Part shown: piece after piece, positions 34,935 to 45,510 of the stretch | Layout: every line of letters starts with the position of its first letter | Numbering within the stretch: position 1 is the stretch's first letter | NCBI GenBank assembly: GCA_037043455.1 | Contig: JAWPHD010000138.1 | Location: 556,846-620,845, forward strand | Reading direction: 5' to 3' | DNA length: 64,000 bases | Source of the DNA: Cyrtodaria siliqua | Taxonomy: Eukaryota; Mollusca; Bivalvia; Adapedonta; Hiatellidae | Program-made: the position numbers and the translations under genes | Notes under the pieces: model-generated | The model's database searches: none | What the model saw: only the letters and a program-made list of their open reading frames with translations | Told to the model about the DNA's origin: nothing

Positions 34935-35110
34935 GCAAGCAGTGTCTTCCAATGCGGTAGCCCTATTGTTAACCCTTTTGTGCTTGTGATGTCCTATTTG
35001 GACTTTTATTCATCTTTACAATTGTTCTTTTTTTCTGTGTGTGTTTGTGGTTGACTGTCGTCCTTGAATGCTACTTTTCCTGTTCGATCTTTATATCTAT
35101 ATTTCCATTA
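34935..35110 (-). repeat. Dispersed repeat, minus copy (pair of 40500-40650)
   Basis: The reverse complement shares 'aggacgacagtcaaccacaa', 'gacatcacaa.cacaaaaggg' and 'aacaatagggctaccgc' with 40500-40650 on plus. Function unknown. Confidence 0.75.
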
Positions 35111-36185
35111 CTCTTCCACATTAGACACTGATAAAGTTGATTTGAACTGAATTAAGAAGTCTGCATCAGGATTTCTACAACAGGGTTAGGTCGACACATT
35201 TGACGGCGAAACCCACTGAGATAAATTGAAATGTTTAACAAACAATGTCGACTTCCTTATTCGAATATTAAATTACAAACTTACATATTTTCAAGTGATA
35301 ACAGGTCTTTGTTATTTCAAGTTAAAGGATAGATTTTCAAGAGTGGAATATTTTAAACACACCATACACGTCTGATTACAATCTTTATTTAATTTACCTG
35401 TATATATTTAAAATATTTAAGATTGGCAATGCGTCAGTTTCATAGTATTTATCTTCCTGTAACGAGATAATGTCATTCTCGCACCATATCGATCAATTTT
35501 GACTTAGTTTATTTACAAAGGGTTACTCCATTTGCATTGACATTTAATTTGTACAATATATTTGTCTCCGTACCTACTCAATTGTCCTTCTTAATATACA
35601 TGTAGTATTGTTTTTCTGTGTACCATTGAACCAGAACAATTAACCCATTTCCATTAAGCATGTTAAGTGTAAAGCACAATCTATTGATCTATTCAGGGGC
35701 ATAGCTAGACCTTTTGTGATGTGCAGGCCTGACTATTTCTAGTGGGGTCCATGCGAACATTTTTGAAAACGTAGGATGTCTCTGGTGTGTTTTTAGATAT
35801 AAATTGAAGCAAAATCACACTTCAAAATTCAACAAATTCATACACTATTATTTCATTGTTATATTTTTCAACCATGCATGTGACAATTATGTGCAGGCCC
35901 GGGCCTTTTGGTCTAATAGCTAGCTACGCTACTGCTTTGTATAATTAAATATGTCCTGATGTGTTTGTCCTTTAAGTCATGAAATGCGTTATAAAGGACA
36001 CAGCTATCAAAATATCCATCATTATTTACGTTCTCCGGCATCATGTGCGTCTGTTTCCAATATTGTTCCTTATTTTCTTCTTTCCATCTGAAAGAAATAT
36101 TGTTGTTTTGTTTTTTCTCTTTCATAACTCTTTTAGAATTTAAAAGAGCAGGAAAGATGACTATACATTAATGGAATATGCAAAC
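35111..36185. other. No gene; possible old repeat at 35690-35935
   Basis: 'catagctagacc..gtgcaggcc' (about 35700) and 'gtgcaggcccgggcc..agctagctacgcta' (about 35893-35930) look like ends of one old repeat, but no second copy lies in the window. Confidence 0.3.
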
Positions 36186-36187
36186 GT

Positions 36188-36238
36188 CCGCCCCTAGCCC
36201 TCCCGACCACCCGCGCCCTTCCCGCCCGCCCGCCCGCA
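36188..36238 (-). other. C-rich tract, G-quadruplex-prone on minus
   Basis: Ends in a (CCCG)n run. On the minus strand at least six runs of three or four G fall in 50 bp. The GC-rich island is isolated in AT-rich DNA. Confidence 0.5.
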
Positions 36239-36589
36239 GGTTGCGTATAATTTCAGTGATTTTGGTGAAGTATATGAAGAATGTACGCAAGTGAATTTGG
36301 ATTTGATTGCTTAAAACATTATACAATTTTATACATTATTAAATAACTAATATATAACTGAACATTTACCAAAACTGATACTAACATATGGACACATGCT
36401 TTGTAAAAAACATTTAAGAATTAAATATGTTTGATGCTCTATCCATTACCTTTCTCATAAAAAATTAAGTCAGAACAAAAATGTGTGCTTATAAGATAGA
36501 TGATAGCAATAACCTTAAACATTCTGAACATATTTGGGGAAAATAACTGCATGTGAAAATTATGTGCTAATTCCTATGGTTCTCCTACG

Positions 36590-36835
36590 TAATCAGAGGA
36601 CCGCCCGGTTTACGTGCCCATCCGTTACCAAAGACTTCTTATGAATTCCTATGGTTCTCTTACGTACTCAGAGGACCGCCCGGTTTACGTCCCCATCTGA
36701 CGGACGAGGCAAATGGAAAGTGTCTTGCCCAAGAACGGCAACAAAACACAGAGGTGCCGGTGAGGTTTGAACCCGGGTCCTGCGGATTTCAAATCCACTG
36801 TGTTATCCACTAGTGCACGCCAGCCCCTTTGCAAA
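36590..36835 (-). mobile_element. tRNA-derived SINE, family A, copy 3, with internal partial duplication
   Basis: The body landmark 'aggaccgcccggtttacgt' occurs twice (about 36597 and 36673), each after 'tcctatggttctc.tacgta'. The head on minus is well kept: an A-box-like 'ggcgtgcactagtggataac' near 36815 and a B box 'cccgggttcaaacc' near 36770. A local duplication or two nested insertions could explain the doubled body. Confidence 0.85.
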
Positions 36836-36889
36836 GTAGATAGTGGTATTTAAAATACTTTCAGTCAAACATTTTAATGAACTCTGAGC

Positions 36890-37024
36890 TCAGGCGCTGA
36901 CTTGTGTTCCCTGGATGATAGCGATATTAATGTGCGAAAATATGTCTTCGCAAGGAACAGACAACTTGTTATACACCTCGCTGATCTCGGCATTAGTTTG
37001 GCTTTTGCAGCACAATTTCGCCAT
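36890..37024 (-). CDS. Small open frame with strong start context, 44 residues, unknown
   Basis: An ATG in a good context (aacATGG) opens 44 codons (starting MAKLCCKSQTNAEISEVYNK) to a TGA. Composition is protein-like (Cys, Lys, Glu, Ile mixed, no low complexity). No splice structure, poly(A) signal or family is recognised, and a SINE lies just downstream. It could be a first exon or chance. Confidence 0.2.
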   Translation of the reverse strand: MAKLCCKSQTNAEISEVYNKLSVPCEDIFSHINIAIIQGTQVSA

Positions 37025-37109
37025 GTTACCACACTAATTATTATAATATTGTAAAATATGAATTTGTTTGTAAGACACGTGTGGCTTCGTTTTGCGACGC
37101 TTACTACCA

Positions 37110-37955
37110 TATATGTACTATAATGTGCAGGGCTTCGGTATGACGGTAGCGAACAACCTTTACTAGTTAAATTGACGATTTGCTAAAATCTCCAGCAATT
37201 TATTTTGAATAGCATGTACAGTCCATCTAAAAGGCTTCTATCACGATTAATATGGAGATGGTTATTATTAAACAAATAACTGTTGATATATCACTACTAT
37301 GTTCAATGTGCTTTCAATACAAATAACGTCTTCATGACGAGACGTCGACAGAGACCTCTTTTTCAAAGGGTCAATAAAACAAGAATACTGAAAAAAGATA
37401 TTACGATGACCAGGACATTTTGTTTTATATTACGATAAGAAATTATATTCTTTAAAAAGGAAACTATATAAATAATATTTGACATCTTTATTTAAATGAT
37501 ATAATTCATATTTCAGATGAACGGTCTTAACAAGACGAACAGTTTGATATAAAAAAATATTTGCATGTGACTAGCCTATCACTCTGTGATGCCAAAGCGT
37601 TAACAATTGAGTACGACGCGACTTTTTTTTAACAACTTCAAACATAGCCTTATTTGATACGTTATTACCAGTATTAAAAACTTGTTTTTATGACGACAAA
37701 CCAAAATTCAGATTCAAATCGCAAATATCTTCAAATTAAAAAAAAACATATACTAGTAGTTCATATTCGTACCTTAAATTTTCGAATATGTCAAATCCTC
37801 CGATTATGTTACGTTTCATATAGTATCTGTTTTGGTCCTATATATAAAAAAGAAGACAAAAAAGATGACAATAAATATTTGATATTTTCTGACGTCACTC
37901 CATTACAATTTAGATTGACCAGTGTATACGTGTTCAGCTAAAATGTTTTGAATCA
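37110..37955. other. No supported feature
   Basis: AT-rich spacer. Confidence 0.4.
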
Positions 37956-37959
37956 GGTT

Positions 37960-38195
37960 CCACAGTAGCTAACAAGAACCTGTTTACTCAATTTTCAGTT
38001 AAACTGTAGATGTTGAAAAAAAAAGTTTCCTTTAGCGTAGACATTTGTTACCTCAGAGTTTAGCGTTGACATGAAAACTGTTACCTTTAGCCTTTGGGTT
38101 GCTACCTTTAGCGAAGGTACCTTTAACGTTGAAATTCTTACCTTTAGAGGCGTTTGTTACCTTTAGCGGAATTGTTACTTTAGCGTTGTTACAGT
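37960..38195. mobile_element. Transposon-end array: about eight 'GTTACCTTTAGCG' motifs, no transposase
   Basis: After a unique end 'agctaacaagaacctgttta' and 'aaactgtagatgttgaaaaa', a 13-14-bp motif recurs about eight times with variable spacing. The same end and the same motif (inverted, nine copies) flank the transposase pseudogene at 56303-57742. This copy is therefore a solo or non-autonomous end of that transposon family. Confidence 0.8.
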
Positions 38196-38224
38196 CATTA
38201 ACGCCGACTTTAAAACATGACTTG

Positions 38225-38425
38225 TACAACGTTAATTTATTGGTAAAAAGTAAGTTTATGAATAAAAATCGGGATGAATTTGTGATAAAATAGTTTCAAT
38301 GTTACAGAGTTAATGCATGTTATGCCCACCAATCAACACGTTCCAGTTTATATTAAACATGTGTACATACAATACAATATATAATGGATGCACGACACCG
38401 TTAAGAGGAAACGTTCTGTGATAAA
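38225..38425 (+). repeat. Dispersed repeat, copy 2 (pair of 22563-22760)
   Basis: Shares an ordered set of landmarks with 22563-22760. It lies 30 bp from the transposon-end array, suggesting the two travel together. Confidence 0.6.
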
Positions 38426-38429
38426 ATTA

Positions 38430-38970
38430 TATTTTCTTCAAACAGCAAAAAAAGAAATTTGTTTAAAATGTTCATCCAAAGGGGAATAATTCAAAACGTA
38501 CCGATGCGTTGTAACTGACAAAAGTTACTATTAAAAATCATTAAGTCTAGTCAATATTATATTTAGCTATACCCGGAAGAGTAACGTTTGCGGAAAGACG
38601 ACAAGAAGGACGAAAAGACGGCCCTCGTTCTTTCTCACATTTGCGAATAAAAATTGCGTACAGGTGTTTAAACGTAATCGAGAATATTTTATTATTTAGT
38701 CGTGTAATGTGGGAGACTCGACACATCAAGATTAGTAATTCATTAGTCATTAGTTTTGATACCTTGGCGGGTGTCTCATATAATAGTATCTAGACGTTAT
38801 TGATACGATTTTTGTTGAGATTTTGAAAACCAAAGTGAAAATCAAAGTGATATGAACATCTGCTCAAAGTGGTACTTAGACATCATTTATTTCCAGTTAA
38901 AGACTTCAACAACGTGCCTAATTTAGAAATGTAGGTCACTTTACAATGTATTGTTATCTTTATATCAACA
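38430..38970. other. No supported feature
   Basis: AT-rich spacer. Confidence 0.4.
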
Positions 38971-38974
38971 CAAC

Positions 38975-39690
38975 GATATAGTTTAAATACAGAACGATAT
39001 AGTTTAAATACAGAACGATATAGTTTAAATACAGAACGATATAGTTAAATACATAACGATATAGTTTAAATACAGAACGATATAGTTTAAATACAGAACG
39101 ATATAGTTAAATACATAACGATATAGTTTAAATACAGAACGATATAGTTTAAATACAGAACGATATAGTTTAAATACAGAACGATATAGTTAAATACATA
39201 ACGATATAGTTTAAATACAGAACGATATAGTCAAATACATAACGATATAGTTTAAATACAGAACGATATAGTTTAAATACAGAACAATATAGTTTAAATA
39301 CAGAACGATATAGTTAAATACATAACGATATAGTTTAAATACAGAACGATATAGTTTAAATACAGAACGATATAGTTTAAATACAGAACGATATAGTTTA
39401 AATACAGAACGATATAGTTAAATACATAACGATATAGTTTAAATACAGAACGATATAGTTTAAACATAACGATATAGTTTAAATACAGAACGATATAGTT
39501 TAAATACAGAACAATATAGTTTAAATACAGAACGATATAGTTTAAATACATGACGATATAATTTAAATACAGAACGATATAGTTTAAATACAGAACGATA
39601 TAGTTTAAATACAGAACGATATAGTTTAAATACATAACGATATAGTTCAAATGCATAACGATATAGTTTAAATACAGAAAGGTGTAGTTT
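38975..39690. repeat. 21-bp minisatellite, about 34 units
   Basis: The unit 'acagaacgatatagtttaaa' plus t is repeated about 34 times with a common 20-bp variant ('..tagttaaatacata'). The two unit types are interspersed in a near-regular higher-order pattern. Long open frames on minus (repeated LNYIVLY/FKLYRSV) arise because 21 is a multiple of three; the 20-bp units break them. Not a gene. Confidence 0.96.
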
Positions 39691-39699
39691 AAAAGTAGA

Positions 39700-40320
39700 T
39701 CCCTGTCCAACTTGTATTGTCATTAGTCTTTATTTTCTGTTGATGTCGCTGTCAAACATCTCGAAATGTTCACCTCTTGTCAAACTTTGGAAACATAGAT
39801 CATATATGTATGGAAGCTTTAATGTACCCCCCAGATGATGTGATGTTTATGACCATAAATATAACGACATGTCACGATATATAATCCTATGTTGACATAG
39901 TCTGTGTTGATTTACTACAATATATCTAGCCATGACGACTTAATAAAAAGCGACATTAGTTGAATATATTGTTTGCACAACATCCACACAGCGACTTGAT
40001 GACCTAAAATGTCGCATGACGACTTCACTTATTTCGTGATCAGGTTAAGTTGACTAAATTATTGCGTCACCCATTTTTATCCGGACAAGATATCCTACAT
40101 ATACCGACATACGCACTTATGTTGCAATAGAAGATGCAAGCACAGCCAAAGTTGGATTCACGGCCGATCTACAAGGATGTCGAATTTTGAAAAGCAGGTA
40201 AAAAGTATATTTTTCCTAAAATTTTAAATGTTTTCTGTATCTTTTCAGGTATGCTGACAGTATTATATAGTTTAACACTAAAATCGAACTGAAGTGACAC
40301 CACTGTTGTGTTTTTTCCAT
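39700..40320. other. No supported feature
   Basis: No gene or repeat recognised. Confidence 0.4.
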
Positions 40321-40324
40321 GTTT

Positions 40325-40720
40325 ATGCCCCCATCACCAAATGGTGAGGGGGCTTATAACGTTAGCCATGTCAGTCACAGCGTCTGTCCGCCCGACCCGA
40401 AAAGTATGTGTGTATCTCCTTTCACAGTTTTTAATTGATTGTTTCTAAAACTTTACAGGATCCTTACCTTTTATGTCAAGAAAGATAAAAATATCGGACA
40501 GGGAAAGCAGCATTCAAGGACGACAGTCAACCACAAAACACAAAAACAAACACGCAAACAGACAAACGAGAAGGCAAAAGTAATGAAAAATCTAACGACA
40601 TCACAAACACAAAAGGGTTGACAATAGGGCTACCGCCTTGGAACGGCCAGTTGCAACAAAGGCCACTGGGGGTTTAAACCGGTTCTAGGGTGCACCAAAC
40701 CTCACACTTACCCTACTGTC
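40325..40720 (+). repeat. Dispersed repeat with hairpin (pair of 34935-35110)
   Basis: Starts with a hairpin, 'gcccccatcacc aaat ggtgagggggc' (40328-40354). The part at 40500-40650 is the inverted partner of 34935-35110. An (ACAAAACAC)-like low-complexity stretch lies inside. Confidence 0.65.
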
Positions 40721-41284
40721 ATCCCATTAAAACAGGACAGTGTAAATAAAGAAATCCCAAAAGATAGGCCAAAAGGTTCGACGTCAAAATCTACTCTGTA
40801 TAATCTTAGTACTGTCATTTTTTCCGTTAATTGTGTGTCTTTCTCCTCCCACAGTTGGCTTGAACTATACGCCACATTCTATCTCGATGTGGTGAACCTG
40901 TCTACCATAATGCATATGAATATATAGAGTGTTGATCCATAGTTTTTGCTGAGTTATGGCCCGGAAATGAGTTTGGCCTCCGAACTGAATTGGATTTTTT
41001 TATAGTCGCACCAACAGCCCACTGGCATCCGGCACAGAGCTAGGATAGTAAAATATGGACTTAATCACTCCACGTCCATCTTTTACTATTCTAGCTCTCT
41101 GCCGGATGCCGGATGCCTGTGCAACAGCTAAGGTCATATTGCGACGTTTTAGCTTCCACTGGTGGAGGAAGATACCATGCACGTTCTGCAAGCCAGCTGG
41201 ATAGCTTCCTTACATAAAGATTCCTAGGCCCTAAGGGATCGAGACTACAGGGGTGAGGGGCAAGTGATTTGAAGTCAGAGACTA
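40720..41284. other. No coding feature; local inverted repeat
   Basis: 'ggcatccggcacagagctag' (about 41023-41042) and its inverse 'ctagctctctgccggatgcc' (about 41091-41110) form a fold-back of about 90 bp, 'tagtaaaatatgga..tccatcttttactattct' being the inner arms. Confidence 0.55.
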
Positions 41285-41344
41285 ACAACTTTGATATGAC
41301 CTTAGTAAAAGATAAAGGTCAAGGTTACACTGAAGGTCATTATA

Positions 41345-41567
41345 TGGGTTTAGTGGAGTGCGTGGTCCAGTGGTAGAGCGCCGAACTCCTGATCGAGAGG
41401 TCGTGGGTTCGATCCTCCGTCGCGGCCACGTTATTTATCCTTGAGCAAGATAATTAATCCACATTGCTTAGTAGTGGTTCTGCCCAGGAAGCCATTGAGA
41501 GTGATTAATCTAAGTTGCAAGAACTTGTTTCGCAATCGATGTAAAATAAATATGTTTAAACATAAAC
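41345..41567 (+). mobile_element. tRNA-derived SINE with target-site duplication
   Basis: The head has A box 'tggtccagtggtagagcg' and B box 'gggttcgatcc' in tRNA spacing. The T stem has mismatches, so it is not a working tRNA gene. The body carries 'ttgagcaagataattaatcc' and 'ggttctgcccaggaagcc', with an A/T-rich tail. 'atatgggtt' stands at both edges (about 41341 and 41568), consistent with a short target-site duplication in the host array. Confidence 0.82.
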
Positions 41568-41627
41568 ATATGGGTTAAAACTCATTCTTTTTCTTCACGA
41601 AAACTTAGGCCAGTTGGTTAAATTATG

Positions 41628-41905
41628 ATCCCCTTGTGGTTGCCCGGGTAGAATACAACCACTGCAAATACCGCTAAAGGCAGAGGGGTACATTTTGTCA
41701 TTTTTTATCATGCTCGTTCAAGGTCTTCTTCATGACACCGCATATGCAAATGTGGAAACGTGGCTCCATCGTAAATGGAGTGTCTACAATAGAATTTGCT
41801 GCAACTCTGCAGTTCTGCAGGTTAGAAGGTTAGAATGTCTAGGCCCATTTTCCATATTTTATCAAGATGTAAATGGAGGATGAGCCTGGCACGTTCATCC
41901 TGTTT
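41628..41905 (+). repeat. Dispersed repeat R, plus copy
   Basis: Inverted partner of 24535-24790; landmarks as given there. Each copy can be read as a short frame ending LGPFSIFYQDVNGG or similar, but stops and indels differ between copies. Confidence 0.8.
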
Positions 41906-42149
41906 GGCGCCATATAACATTTCTTGTGTTGGTGCGCCGTAAAACCTCAATTCAATTTAATTGTCAAATTATGTGGGTCCTAAAACCTGGTTACACTGAC
42001 AAAGCGCTGACAGGCGACACACGTGTTCCGCGGAACACCCGTCTAGTTTAAATTTAATATAGCTTGCATGTATGCTGGTATATATAAACATTTGCAACAT
42101 TTAAAAGACAATTATCCGTGTTTTACAGGCTTGTGTCTATCTGGTTTGG

Positions 42150-42915
42150 TTGATGTTCGTTCCAATCTCCGCAGTTCTACCTCATTTGGAGGAAAGTTCA
42201 AACCGGGACGACTTAATTTGTTACTACTTTAGTCAAGGATATACCTGGAAGGAAATATGCGAGGTTTTGCGATATGTGCATAATTTACGGCAATTAAAAA
42301 GAATAGGACAGCGTTTAAATCTGAGAAGGCATAACGTATCAAGTCCCCTGCCAGACGTAATCTACAAGATAACAGAGTTACGCTGCCGCGGATATTACAA
42401 TTCTTGATACAGGACACTGTGGAAGGTAATCAATGTCAAAATGGCAGTGTTTAAAATGCAACTTTACCGTGTTTTTGAGAAGCCATTTTAGCGATATGAG
42501 AGATTCTGGTACACTGCACGACAGTGATCCTGTACATATAGAGTGTCTAAGGTTTTGTTTTCTCCCTTTTATTCAACGAGATCTGGATGCATTTGATGAA
42601 ATATGGAACCTACATCGAATTCGGAGACAACGTCATACTGAAACACCTAGTGGAATTCCTAATGTGTTATTCCATCAACCAGAAGTAACCGATTCAAGAG
42701 ACTATTCATTTGAGCTCCCATGTGAGCTTGCTATGATTAATACGTTGTCCACCATGTACACAATTGAATATCCAAAACATGGTTGCTGTGAGGAATTTGT
42801 ACAAATAGTCGAAGCGGTCACAGGAAAACAAAGAGTTGACATTCCAGTGCCCCGTACTGTTGCTGGAGCAACTGCTCTTTTCTTCCATTTAACAGATTAT
42901 GTTGACAATGTTTGA
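42150..42915 (+). pseudogene. Integrase-core (IS3EU-type) transposase, catalytic core deleted
   Basis: The first frame (42150-42407) has an N-terminal helix-turn-helix-like region of this family: CYYFSQGYTWKEICEVL, LRQLKRIGQRLNLRR, then YRTLWK after a stop that replaces the Gly of a GYR motif. The second frame (42433-42915) has the C-terminal part: HIECLRFCFLPFIQRDLDAF, WNLHRIRRQRH, SGIPNVLF, then a tail GCCEEFVQIVEAVTGKQ. Relatives, often annotated as integrase core domain proteins in fish, cnidarians and bivalves, carry a DDE core of about 200 residues between these parts; it is missing here. The family cuts and pastes DNA. Transposon ends were not identified. Identification is from memory of the family. 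Confidence 0.75.
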
Positions 42916-43155
42916 GCAATTGTAGTCGACAGGAGATAAAAAAACAAACAACAAAAACACAGAACAACAACATCAAAAAACAACAACAGAAAAGTAACAG
43001 ATTCTTACAACTCATAAACCAGGAAAGGAAAGCAAACATTAAACTCACTCTTCGAGTGAGTTAATAAGAAATAAATAAGAAATCAGATATGTTGCAAAAA
43101 GATGATTGATCAATTCGCAGATATCTGTAATCTCGGAAATAATCAAGCCAATATA
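42916..43155. other. A-rich spacer
   Basis: Low-complexity AAC/AAAC-rich stretch (42935-42995) follows the pseudogene. Nothing else seen. Confidence 0.5.
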
Positions 43156-43164
43156 TTGCATTTC

Positions 43165-43213
43165 TCTGTGTGTGTGTGTGTGTGTATGCGAGCGTGCGTG
43201 CGTGTGTGTGTGT
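43165..43213 (+). repeat. (GT)n microsatellite
   Basis: An imperfect TG/GT run interrupted by 'atgcgagcgtgcgtgc'. Confidence 0.95.
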
Positions 43214-43264
43214 GATAAAGTCGCTTGTTTGCAGTGTCATGTCATTCCATTTTGTTTAGCTCGA

Positions 43265-44035
43265 CTGATCTGCGTCGTCCGTCTGTCCGTCCGTAAACAT
43301 TTTTTGTGGTGACTACTCCTCTGAAACTACTTGACGTATTTCACAGGAATGTTGCTCTTGATGTCTAGTTGATCCTAGCAAAAATTCAGGTCGGCCGGAA
43401 ATTCAAGATGGCCGCCACGGCTAAAAATAGATTTTTTAAATGCGATATTGTGGCGACTACATCTCAAAAATCATAAGTGATATTCAGTCGGAATCTTTAC
43501 CAAAATGACTGGCACGACATGTAGTTGATCCTAACCAAAGTTTATTTTGATTGAATGTCAAACATGGCCGCCAGCGGCCATCTTTGTTTGCATAGTTACA
43601 GAGTTATACAGGAAACATTTGTGGCGACTACTCCTCTGAAACTACTCGACGGACTTTCAGGAAACTTCACAGGAATGTTGCTTTTGATGTCGAGTTGATC
43701 CTAGCAAAAATTCTGTCATAAATTCAAGATGGCCACCATGGCTAAAAATAGATTTTTAAAAACAAATTTGTAGCAACTAATTCTGGAAAACAATAAGTGA
43801 TATTGATATGGGACTTTTTCTAAAATGATCAGCATGACATGATGTTGGTCGTTGTTGAACATTATTTTGATTTAACATTATACATGGCTGCCAGCGGCCA
43901 TCTTTGTTTACATAGAGTTATATAGTAAAAACTTAGAGCGACTACTCCTCTAAAACTATTTGACAGATGAAACTTCACAGGAATGCTGATCTAGCTATCA
44001 AAACCTATCAGTAGAGCTTTAAGGTCATTGACCTC
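43265..44035 (+). repeat. Tandem array, ~315-bp unit, about 2.4 copies
   Basis: 'gactactcctctgaaactac' recurs at 43311 and 43626 and as a variant near 43940 (spacing 315 and 314 bp). Units include 'agttgatcctagcaaaaatt', 'ttcaagatggccgcca' and 'cagcggccatctttgttt'. A (GTCC)n run (43276-43294) flanks the left end. Confidence 0.9.
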
Positions 44036-44204
44036 TTGTTTATATTACACGCGTGCGTCTTACCGTTGGATAACGTCAGTCGTCACACAATAACCAACAG
44101 TCATGTCCGAAGCCTCCGATTGGCACCTCGTCTATTATCCTATATTATAGATTTTTTCAATAAGCAATTAACTGTAACAATTATGAAAATTGTCAGTTGT
44201 TTGA

Positions 44205-44330
44205 AGCAGGTATTTTTTAAGTCACTTTTAGCACGTGTTAGGCCGTATATGACGCTTTCTGTGGTAGAGGCAAACCATCCAATTTTTTTTTGGATAGAAC
44301 TAGTACTGTATACCTCCCACTATCCATAAG
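44205..44330 (-). mobile_element. tRNA-derived SINE, family B, copy 3 (fragment)
   Basis: On minus it reads 'gtatacagtactagttctat', 'ggatggtttgcctctacc', 'gcgtcatatacggcc' and 'aaaagtgacttaaaa', matching the family B body. The head is absent. Confidence 0.72.
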
Positions 44331-44389
44331 AATCAACACTTTCTCACAAGCTGATCGAGCTCCCAAAGGGATTTGAAATTTATTTGACA

Positions 44390-45320
44390 GTTTCATTATT
44401 GAAACAAACCGTCAATTCGGTGAAATTAGGTTATACTGAATTGAAAAGAGGTCTTATTTAGTATTGGACCTCTCTTCAATTGAATTAGAACTCTCCTCAA
44501 TTGAAAACTCTCCTCAATGGAATGGAACCTCCCTTCAATTGAATTAGAACTCTCTTTAGTTTTAACTGAATTAAACCTCGATCTCATTCAGTAGAAGAGA
44601 AGTCTCATTCAATTGAAAAGGTCTAATTCAGTGTTGGAATTGTTACTCTCTTCAATTGAATTTAATCTTTCTTCAATTAAAATGAGGTTTAATTATTGAG
44701 TTATGTTAATTTGTCTGTGGGACGCTAAACTAACATAAACTCAATTAATTGAACCTCACATTTCTTCAATTGAATTAGACCTTTTCAACTGAATTAGAAC
44801 TCTCCTCAATTGAATAGCACCTCTCTTCAATTGAACTAGACCTCTCTTCAATTAAACTGAACATTTCTTCAATTGGACGCATTCAATTGAAAAGGTCTAA
44901 TTCAGTATTGGAATTTTACCTCTCTTCAATTCAATTGAACCTCAAAATTTAATTAAACCTATCTTCAGTTGAATTAGACCGAGGTTTAATTCAGTTGCAA
45001 TTGAAGAGAGGTCTTATTCAATTGAAGAGAGGTTCATTTCAATTGAAGAGAGGTTCAATTCAATTGAAGAGAGGTTCACTTCAATTAAGGAGAGGTAAAG
45101 TTCCAATACTGAATTAGACCTCCCTTCAATTAAAATACACCTCTTTAATTGAAATAGACCTCTCTTCAATTATTTGGGTTTATGTAAATTTGGCGTTGGG
45201 ATGCCAAAATAACAAACTCAATTAATTGAAAATCCCTGCAATTACTTGAAGTGAGGTCTATTGAAGAGAGGTCTAATTTAATTGAAGAGAGGTTTAATTA
45301 AGCTGAATTGTACCTCTCTT
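44390..45320. repeat. ~20-bp satellite in alternating orientation (CAATTG-rich)
   Basis: Units of the type 'ctctcttcaattgaatt(a/g)' and their inverse, 'aattgaagagaggt', alternate in blocks over about 930 bp. Block 45000-45085 is in the inverse sense and most of the rest in the direct sense. CAATTG at most unit centres makes each unit partly self-complementary. 'aaactcaattaattgaa' with 'gggacgctaaa/gggatgccaaaa' occurs twice (about 44718 and 45200), hinting at a longer period. Confidence 0.92.
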
Positions 45321-45346
45321 AAATTGAATTGTCATGCAATAGTAAT

Positions 45347-45510
45347 AGGTTATTTAACTGTGTATTGTGCCATAAGGGTTTTTTATTGTCCGAGTACACG
45401 TTGTGGTGAAAGTCATATTGGACGAGACGCCGAAGGCTATGATGATTTTCACCGCAACGTGTACGAGGACAATAAAATCCCGTTTTGCACAATACACTGT
45501 TAAATAACTT
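45347..45510. repeat. Fold-back element
   Basis: Left arm 'aggttatttaactgtgtatt' with 'ttttattgtccgagtacacg' is mirrored by 'cgtgtacgaggacaataaaa' with 'aatacactgttaaataact'. Arms of about 70 bp flank a short centre ('ggacgagacgccgaagg'). It lies directly beside the CAATTG satellite. Confidence 0.85.

Larger units (their letters stand above)
41285..42050 (+). mobile_element. Helitron/Helentron-like element, copy 2, with nested insertions
   Basis: Array text 'gataaaggtcaaggttacac' to 'cattatatgggtt' and 'cttcacgaaaactta' matches the unit of 11566-12057. It is split by a SINE at 41345-41567 and followed by repeat R at 41628-41905. The right end (42002-42050) is the same as at 12125-12173: 'gctgacaggcgacacacgtg', the 16-bp palindrome and 'ccgtctag' + T. 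The nesting orders the events: Helitron-like element first, SINE and R later. Confidence 0.7.

Noticed and set aside
39294..39723. Long minus-strand open frames (138 and 87 codons)
   Set aside because: They are translations of the 21-bp minisatellite (repeated LNYIVLY / FKLYRSV) and are broken by 20-bp units.
41345..41420. Functional tRNA gene
   Set aside because: A and B boxes are good but the T stem has mismatches, and it continues into a SINE body with a target-site duplication.
44036..44329. 97-codon plus frame with hydrophobic stretches
   Set aside because: Its second half is the antisense of a SINE family B body.
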